The notes under the pieces were generated by a model, which was not told the origin of the DNA, made no database searches, and saw nothing but the letters and a program-made list of their open reading frames with translations. Positions 1 through 4,105 of a DNA stretch of 6,626 bases are shown here, piece after piece (position 1 is the first letter of the stretch; each line of letters begins with the position of its first letter). The stretch comes from Gemmatimonadota bacterium (GTDB lineage: Bacteria; Gemmatimonadota; Gemmatimonadetes; Palauibacterales; Palauibacteraceae). The DNA lies in the NCBI GenBank assembly GCA_023554435.1, contig JAMJQV010000090.1, positions 1 to 6,626 of the forward strand. Reading direction: 5' to 3'. Made by a program: the position numbers and the translations under genes.

Positions 1-1
1 A

Positions 2-1276
2 AACCACGAGCTCCTGGAGCTGGGCTACTCGTGGGCCGACTCGCACCTCGACGTCCGCATCGAGGTGAAGCCCGGGCTTTCGGCCGAGAACACCCTCGTG
101 ATGAACGGCAACCAGGCGATCGCCTACGGCGCCGTGGCCGCGGGGATGGACCTGGCCGCTATGTACCCGATCACGCCGGCTACCTCCGTATCGCACCAGC
201 TGGGCGAGATGTTCTACAAGTTCGGCGGCGTGGTGCACCAGGCGGAGGACGAGATCGCCGCGGCGGGCGTCGCGATCGGTGCCTCTTACTCCGGCAAAGT
301 GGCGTTCACGATCACCTCGGGCCCGGGACTGGCCCTGAAGACGGAGTTCCTCGGCCTGTCGGTGATGACCGAGATCCCCCTCGTGCTGGTCAACGTCCAG
401 CGGGGCGGCCCGAGCACGGGCCTCCCCACGAAGGTGGAGCAGTCGGACCTGCTTGCGGCCATCTTCGGTCAGCCGGGGGACGCGCCGCACGTGGTGATGG
501 CCCCGGCTACGATCGAGGAGTGCTTCCACGCCATGATCACGGCGAGACGGATCGCGGAGACGTTCCGTACGCTGGTGATGGTGCTGACGGACGCGAACCT
601 GGCTACGGGTGTACAACCATTCCCCCGCCCCGCGCTCGATCCCGCCTGGCAGGGATCCACTCCCGACATGTCCCCCGTACCGGAGGGCAAGCCTCCGTAC
701 GACTGGGATGATGAGACCGGCCTATCTCGCAGGTTTGTACCGGGAACCCCGGGGGGTATGCACACTCTCACGGGCCTCGCCCACGACGAGAACAGCAGGG
801 TGGCCTACGCATCGGCCATCAACCAGAAGAGCTCCGCGATGCGGAGCCGAAAGATGGCCGTGCTGCACAGTACGCTCAGGCCTCCCACGGTGTACGGCGC
901 GGAGTCAGGGGACCTGCTGATCGTCGGGTGGGGGAGCACCAAGGGAGCGATCGAAGAGGCGGTGGACCGGGCCAGGGACGAAGGACTCTCGGTCTCGTCG
1001 CTGCACGTGCGCTTCCTGTCTCCCCTGGAGCCGGGCCTGAAGACGATATTCGGACGGTTCAAGAAAGTCATGACGGTCGAGATCAACTTCAGCGACGATC
1101 CCGACATGCCATACATCACGGACGAAAACCGGCGCCGCGGCCAGTTGGCATGGTTGCTCAGGGCCCAGACGCTGGTGGACGTGGACTGCTGGACGCGCGT
1201 GCTGGGCGAGCCCCTGCAGCCGGGGGCCATCCACGACGTGATCCGGGCCAACGTTTCGAAAGGAGGCGCGGCATGA
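2..1276 (+). CDS. korA: 2-oxoglutarate:ferredoxin oxidoreductase subunit alpha (KorA), 5'-partial
   Basis: This is the pyrimidine-binding and transketolase C-like part of a 2-oxoacid:ferredoxin oxidoreductase, which with KorB interconverts 2-oxoglutarate + CoA and succinyl-CoA + CO2 in the cytoplasm. The frame is open to the left edge, leaving 424 visible residues. The first ~20 (NHELLELGYSWADSHL) look like the end of a gamma domain, so I expect a gamma-alpha fusion starting upstream. The GTG at 65 has no Shine-Dalgarno sequence and is probably not the start. Visible-residue landmarks are MYPITPATS (54-62), the AEDEIAA segment with a likely TPP-activating Glu (~82-84), and the KorA signature QRGGPSTGLPTK (133-144). 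A proline-rich linker follows (~203-260), then a C-terminal domain containing LLIVGWGSTKGA. The stop overlaps the korB start as ATGA. Substrate preference for 2-oxoglutarate over other 2-oxoacids is inferred from family resemblance; the KorA-type assignment itself is firm. Confidence 0.93.
   Translation, partial: NHELLELGYSWADSHLDVRIEVKPGLSAENTLVMNGNQAIAYGAVAAGMDLAAMYPITPATSVSHQLGEMFYKFGGVVHQAEDEIAAAGVAIGASYSGKVAFTITSGPGLALKTEFLGLSVMTEIPLVLVNVQRGGPSTGLPTKVEQSDLLAAIFGQPGDAPHVVMAPATIEECFHAMITARRIAETFRTLVMVLTDANLATGVQPFPRPALDPAWQGSTPDMSPVPEGKPPYDWDDETGLSRRFVPGTPGGMHTLTGLAHDENSRVAYASAINQKSSAMRSRKMAVLHSTLRPPTVYGAESGDLLIVGWGSTKGAIEEAVDRARDEGLSVSSLHVRFLSPLEPGLKTIFGRFKKVMTVEINFSDDPDMPYITDENRRRGQLAWLLRAQTLVDVDCWTRVLGEPLQPGAIHDVIRANVSKGGAA
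1259..1266 (+). promoter_or_regulatory. Shine-Dalgarno sequence of korB
   Basis: AAAGGAGG lies six bases before the ATG at 1273, inside the last codons of korA. It is the best ribosome binding site in the window and fixes the korB start, even though the same frame stays open far upstream to about 928. The strong site together with the ATGA overlap suggests tightly matched synthesis of the two subunits of one enzyme. Confidence 0.85.
1273..1276 (+). other. ATGA stop/start overlap, korA-korB
   Basis: The korA stop (TGA, 1274-1276) and the korB start (ATG, 1273-1275) share bases. This arrangement normally allows translational coupling and fits two subunits needed in equal amounts. Confidence 0.9.
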
Positions 1277-2226
1277 GCCTCTCCTGCTGCTCGCTGCTCA
1301 CGCCGGTCGAGGAAGATCGCGAATTCAGCCTCGACGACTACGAGGGGGCGCGCGCCCGCTGGTGCCCGGGCTGTGGAGACCACTCCGTGCTCACGGCGGC
1401 TCAGCGGCTCCTGGTGGACGAGCAGCTGAAACCCGAAGAGACGGTGTTCGTGTCGGGGATCGGGTGCTCGAGCCGTTTCCCGCACTACATGAAGACGTAC
1501 GGATTCCACGGCCTGCACGGACGGGCCCTGCCGGTCGCCACGGGCGTCAAGATGAACCGGCCCGACCTGAACGTGTTCGTGGTGATGGGCGATGGAGACT
1601 GTGTGTCCATCGGCGCCGGTCACTGGGTGCATGCCACCCGGTACAACGTGGACATGGTCGCGCTGATGCTCGACAACAACATCTACGGCCTGACCAAGAT
1701 GCAGACGTCGCCCACGACGCCGCAGGGCTACAAGAGCAACACGCAGCCGCAGGGAAGCTGGCTTCCCGCTCTGAATCCGCTCGAGGCGACTCTCGGGATC
1801 ACGAACGCGTCGTTCGTGGCACAGACGGCCGAGTGGATCCCGGCGCATCTGTTCGCGACCCTGCAGGCGGCCTACAAGCACCGGGGCTTCGCCTTCGTTC
1901 GGGTGCTGCAGCGCTGCCCGGTGTTCACCGAAGACATCTACCTCGACGCGGTCCGGAACCCGGAGACCATCGACCTGCTGACGCATCCCGACGGGGTCGA
2001 GGTTCCCGAGTCGCTGAAGCAGATCTATCCGAACCAGATGCGGCACGACCCGGCGAACCTGTCGGCCGCGAGAGAGATCGCCGCGGATACCTCGCGACTG
2101 CGACTCGGCGTTCTGTACCGTGACGAATCGAATCCGCGGTACAACGAGACCCGACACCTTCCGCTGCACACGGCGGAGGACAAGATCCGAATCCTGAACG
2201 AAGAGCTGGACAAATATGCCGTCTGA
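1273..2226 (+). CDS. korB: 2-oxoglutarate:ferredoxin oxidoreductase subunit beta (KorB)
   Basis: This 317-residue subunit is the TPP pyrophosphate-binding, iron-sulfur half of the KorAB enzyme; it carries the cofactor and passes electrons to a ferredoxin-type acceptor. Four cysteines sit where the family's single 4Fe-4S cluster is bound: C31 and C34 in WCPGCG, C65 in SGIGCSS, and C215 in LQRCPVF. The TPP/Mg motif is GDGD at 106-109 with NN at 135-136, followed by YGLTKMQTSPTT (138-149), a KorB hallmark. The length is normal for the family, with a C-terminal tail after ~220 rich in charged residues. The ATG start is set by a strong Shine-Dalgarno sequence and by the ATGA overlap with korA; its 3' end overlaps the next gene by 11 bases. 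No separate delta ferredoxin subunit is seen beside it. 2-Oxoglutarate is the likely substrate, but I cannot prove it from sequence alone. Confidence 0.95.
   Translation: MSLSCCSLLTPVEEDREFSLDDYEGARARWCPGCGDHSVLTAAQRLLVDEQLKPEETVFVSGIGCSSRFPHYMKTYGFHGLHGRALPVATGVKMNRPDLNVFVVMGDGDCVSIGAGHWVHATRYNVDMVALMLDNNIYGLTKMQTSPTTPQGYKSNTQPQGSWLPALNPLEATLGITNASFVAQTAEWIPAHLFATLQAAYKHRGFAFVRVLQRCPVFTEDIYLDAVRNPETIDLLTHPDGVEVPESLKQIYPNQMRHDPANLSAAREIAADTSRLRLGVLYRDESNPRYNETRHLPLHTAEDKIRILNEELDKYAV
2216..2226 (+). other. 11-base overlap of korB with the unknown gene
   Basis: The unknown gene's ATG (2216) lies upstream of the korB stop (TGA, 2224-2226) in another frame. The overlap makes a separate promoter directly before the unknown gene unlikely and suggests coupled translation. 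Confidence 0.8.
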
Positions 2227-3247
2227 CAAGACGACCGACGAGCGCGCCACGCGCGCGCTGGAAGTCCTCGCGAAGGCGTGTGAAGACTACCACTCGGCCC
2301 TGGTTGCGACGTCGGAGGAGCTCCGCGGTCTGCTGGACGCGGGAGGTGCCTCCGAGGAGTCCAGGGCGGAACGCACGGCAGCCGAGCTCGGCTCGTTCGC
2401 TGTAGGCCGCATCGACATAGAGAGGTTCTCGTCTTTCGAGGAAGCCGGTGAGCCCGTGGCGGTCACGGAGGCTCCGAGGCTCGAGGCGGCTTTGCGCACC
2501 CTGCGTTCGCTCCTGGAGCGGGGCACGGACCTGTACTACATGCGGGTGGAGCCGGGCTCCGACCTGCGTGACGCGATCTCGAACGGACTGGGCCGGGCCG
2601 GACGGACCTTCGGCGCCGCGCGCACGGTCGAGCTCTCGCGCTCCGGCAGCTACGACGAGGCCACACACGGCGGCTGGATGGACAGTTTCCCGCCCGCTCT
2701 GTGGAGCCAGCGGGAGAAGCAGCTCGCTCCGCCCCTCGTGGTCGAGGTCGACGGGACTGACCTCCGACCCGGCGGGTTGGCCGATTTCCTGGACGGCGAG
2801 CAGAAGATCGTGCTCGTGGTTCGGGGTGCTGCGCCGCCCGCCGCCCTGTCGCGACTGATCACGCCCGGAGTGGTGGTGGTGCAGACCGATGACCCGGCGG
2901 ACCTGTCCGTGGTGGCGGAGGCGGAGGGACCTGCGATCGCCGCGTTGGTGGCGGCCGACGCGTGCCGGTTCGTTCACCTTCCTGCCGTGGATGGTGGCCG
3001 GGGCCGGCTCGCGGTCCAGCACATGCCGACCGCGGAGCCGAAGCGGGCGCTCGGGGGCATCAGCGCGTTTCAGCAGGTCGAGGGTCTGCGACACCTCGAG
3101 GCGCTCGCCGCCGGTTGGGGGCTGAGCGCCCCGGAGACGGCGGCACCGTCCGGTGATGGAGCCAGCGCTCCGGCACCCGCCGGCTCGGCGGCGGACACGC
3201 TGGCAGCGTGGATCCTGCGCCAGGCCGACATCTCGGGTACGGGCTAG
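2216..3247 (+). CDS. Conserved-looking protein of unknown function in the oxidoreductase operon
   Basis: I do not recognise a named family in this 343-residue protein. It has no signal peptide, no membrane segment and only two cysteines (22 and 250), so it is probably a soluble protein without an iron-sulfur cluster of its own. Residues 1-60 look helical and charged. Residues 86-135 form a second helical region containing LYYMRVEPGSDLRDA. Residues 172-270 alternate strand-like hydrophobic runs (PLVVEVDG, KIVLVVRG, GVVVVQTDD) with helices, as in an alpha/beta Rossmann-like fold. An Ala/Pro/Ser/Gly linker (~305-327) leads to a short helix, AADTLAAWILRQ. The start is the ATG 11 bases inside korB, with a modest GAAGAG site at 2200-2205. 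Reading frame, codon use and the overlap all support a real gene. An assembly, regulatory or electron-transfer accessory role for the flanking enzymes is inferred only from position. Confidence 0.85.
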   Translation: MPSDKTTDERATRALEVLAKACEDYHSALVATSEELRGLLDAGGASEESRAERTAAELGSFAVGRIDIERFSSFEEAGEPVAVTEAPRLEAALRTLRSLLERGTDLYYMRVEPGSDLRDAISNGLGRAGRTFGAARTVELSRSGSYDEATHGGWMDSFPPALWSQREKQLAPPLVVEVDGTDLRPGGLADFLDGEQKIVLVVRGAAPPAALSRLITPGVVVVQTDDPADLSVVAEAEGPAIAALVAADACRFVHLPAVDGGRGRLAVQHMPTAEPKRALGGISAFQQVEGLRHLEALAAGWGLSAPETAAPSGDGASAPAPAGSAADTLAAWILRQADISGTG

Positions 3248-3253
3248 AAGCCT

Positions 3254-4105
3254 GTGGATCCTCAGGCCATCCTGGCTTCCGTCGCCGTCCTGGGCGGGGT
3301 AGGGCTCACGTTCGGCACCCTGATCGCCGTGGCGAACAGGAAGCTGTATGTGTGGGAAGACCCTCGCATCGACGAGATCACGGACATCCTTCCCGGAGCC
3401 AACTGCGGGGCGTGTGGCTTCGCGGGCTGCCGGGCGTTCGCCGAGGCGGCCATCGACGGCGAGGTGGCGCCTGCCGGATGCACGGTGATGGGCGAGGGCG
3501 AGTTGGAGGACGTGGCGGCGATGCTCGGTGTCGCCGCCGGAGAGGCTTCAAAGGTCGTCGCACGCCTGCTCTGTGCCGGTGGCACGGACGTCGCCCCTCG
3601 GAAGGCCCTGTACGACGGGATCGAGAGTTGCGGCGCGGCCGTCGCGGTGAGCGGGGGCGGAAAGGCCTGCGCCTGGGGGTGTGTGGGGCTGGCGGACTGC
3701 GCCGTCTCCTGCACCTTCGATGCGATCCGCATGAACGACGTGGACCTTCCGGTCGTGGACACCGAGAAGTGCACGGCCTGCAATGACTGTGTCGAGGCGT
3801 GTCCGCTCGACCTGTTCGTGCTCATGCCGATGGACCACCGGCTCATCGTGCAGTGCAAGAACCTGCTGGACGGCGATGCGGCGACCGACGTTTGCGCGGT
3901 GGCCTGCAACGCCTGCGGACGGTGCGCGCAGGACGCGCCCGAGGTGGTGACCATGAGCGACGGCCTGGCCGTCGTGAACTATGATAGAATCGACTTGGCC
4001 GACCCGAGCGCGGCGGCTCGCTGTCCGACCGGAGCGATCCGGTGGGTGGAGGGCGCACAGCGCTTCGAGGTCGAACTGACAGCGGCAGGGAGTCTAACAG
4101 GATGA
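3254..4105 (+). CDS. rnfB: RnfB-type multi-cluster iron-sulfur electron-transfer protein
   Basis: This 283-residue protein follows the RnfB layout. Residues 5-27 form one hydrophobic membrane helix. An NCGACGFAGC four-cysteine FeS domain follows (C51, C54, C59, C76). Next comes the RnfB-specific cluster GGKACAWGCVGLADCAVSC (C139, C143, C149, C153), then a classical CxxCxxCxxxCP motif (C173, C176, C179, C183). A final degenerate ferredoxin pair has C214, C218, C221 and C224, alanine at 228, and C257 in ARCPTGAI. By family knowledge it passes electrons between ferredoxin-type partners at the membrane. Lying between two 2-oxoacid oxidoreductases, it is a plausible electron acceptor for both. The start is GTG, six bases after the previous stop, with only a weak AGAAG site close by; later starts would cut the membrane helix. 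No other Rnf genes are in view, so a stand-alone role is possible. Confidence 0.9.
   Translation: MDPQAILASVAVLGGVGLTFGTLIAVANRKLYVWEDPRIDEITDILPGANCGACGFAGCRAFAEAAIDGEVAPAGCTVMGEGELEDVAAMLGVAAGEASKVVARLLCAGGTDVAPRKALYDGIESCGAAVAVSGGGKACAWGCVGLADCAVSCTFDAIRMNDVDLPVVDTEKCTACNDCVEACPLDLFVLMPMDHRLIVQCKNLLDGDAATDVCAVACNACGRCAQDAPEVVTMSDGLAVVNYDRIDLADPSAAARCPTGAIRWVEGAQRFEVELTAAGSLTG
4087..4092 (+). promoter_or_regulatory. Probable Shine-Dalgarno sequence of the PFOR-like gene
   Basis: AGGGAG lies nine bases before the ATG at 4102, inside the last codons of the rnfB-like gene. It supports the 4102 start, which also forms an ATGA overlap with the upstream stop codon. Confidence 0.6.
4102..4105 (+). 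other. ATGA stop/start overlap, rnfB-like gene to PFOR-like gene
   Basis: The rnfB-like stop (TGA, 4103-4105) overlaps the ATG (4102-4104) of the large oxidoreductase. It places the electron carrier and the enzyme in one translationally coupled pair. Confidence 0.85.

Noticed and set aside
65..67. GTG as the start codon of korA
   Set aside because: The frame is open through to the window edge with family-like sequence (GYSWADSHL) before it, and no ribosome binding site precedes it. A gamma-alpha fusion starting upstream is more likely, though a split gamma subunit cannot be fully excluded.
805..2250. Long minus-strand open frame (481 codons) opposite korA and korB
   Set aside because: It is antisense to two well-recognised genes, its product is Arg/Val/His-rich with no family motif, and long antisense frames are expected in GC-rich DNA.
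1925..3094. Long minus-strand open frame (389 codons) opposite korB and the unknown gene
   Set aside because: The predicted protein is very arginine-rich and low in complexity, without motifs. The sense frame has operon spacing and a plausible start.
3248..3253. Promoter or terminator between the unknown gene and the rnfB-like gene
   Set aside because: Only six bases separate the genes, with no hairpin or T-run and no recognisable promoter elements; read-through transcription is the simplest reading.
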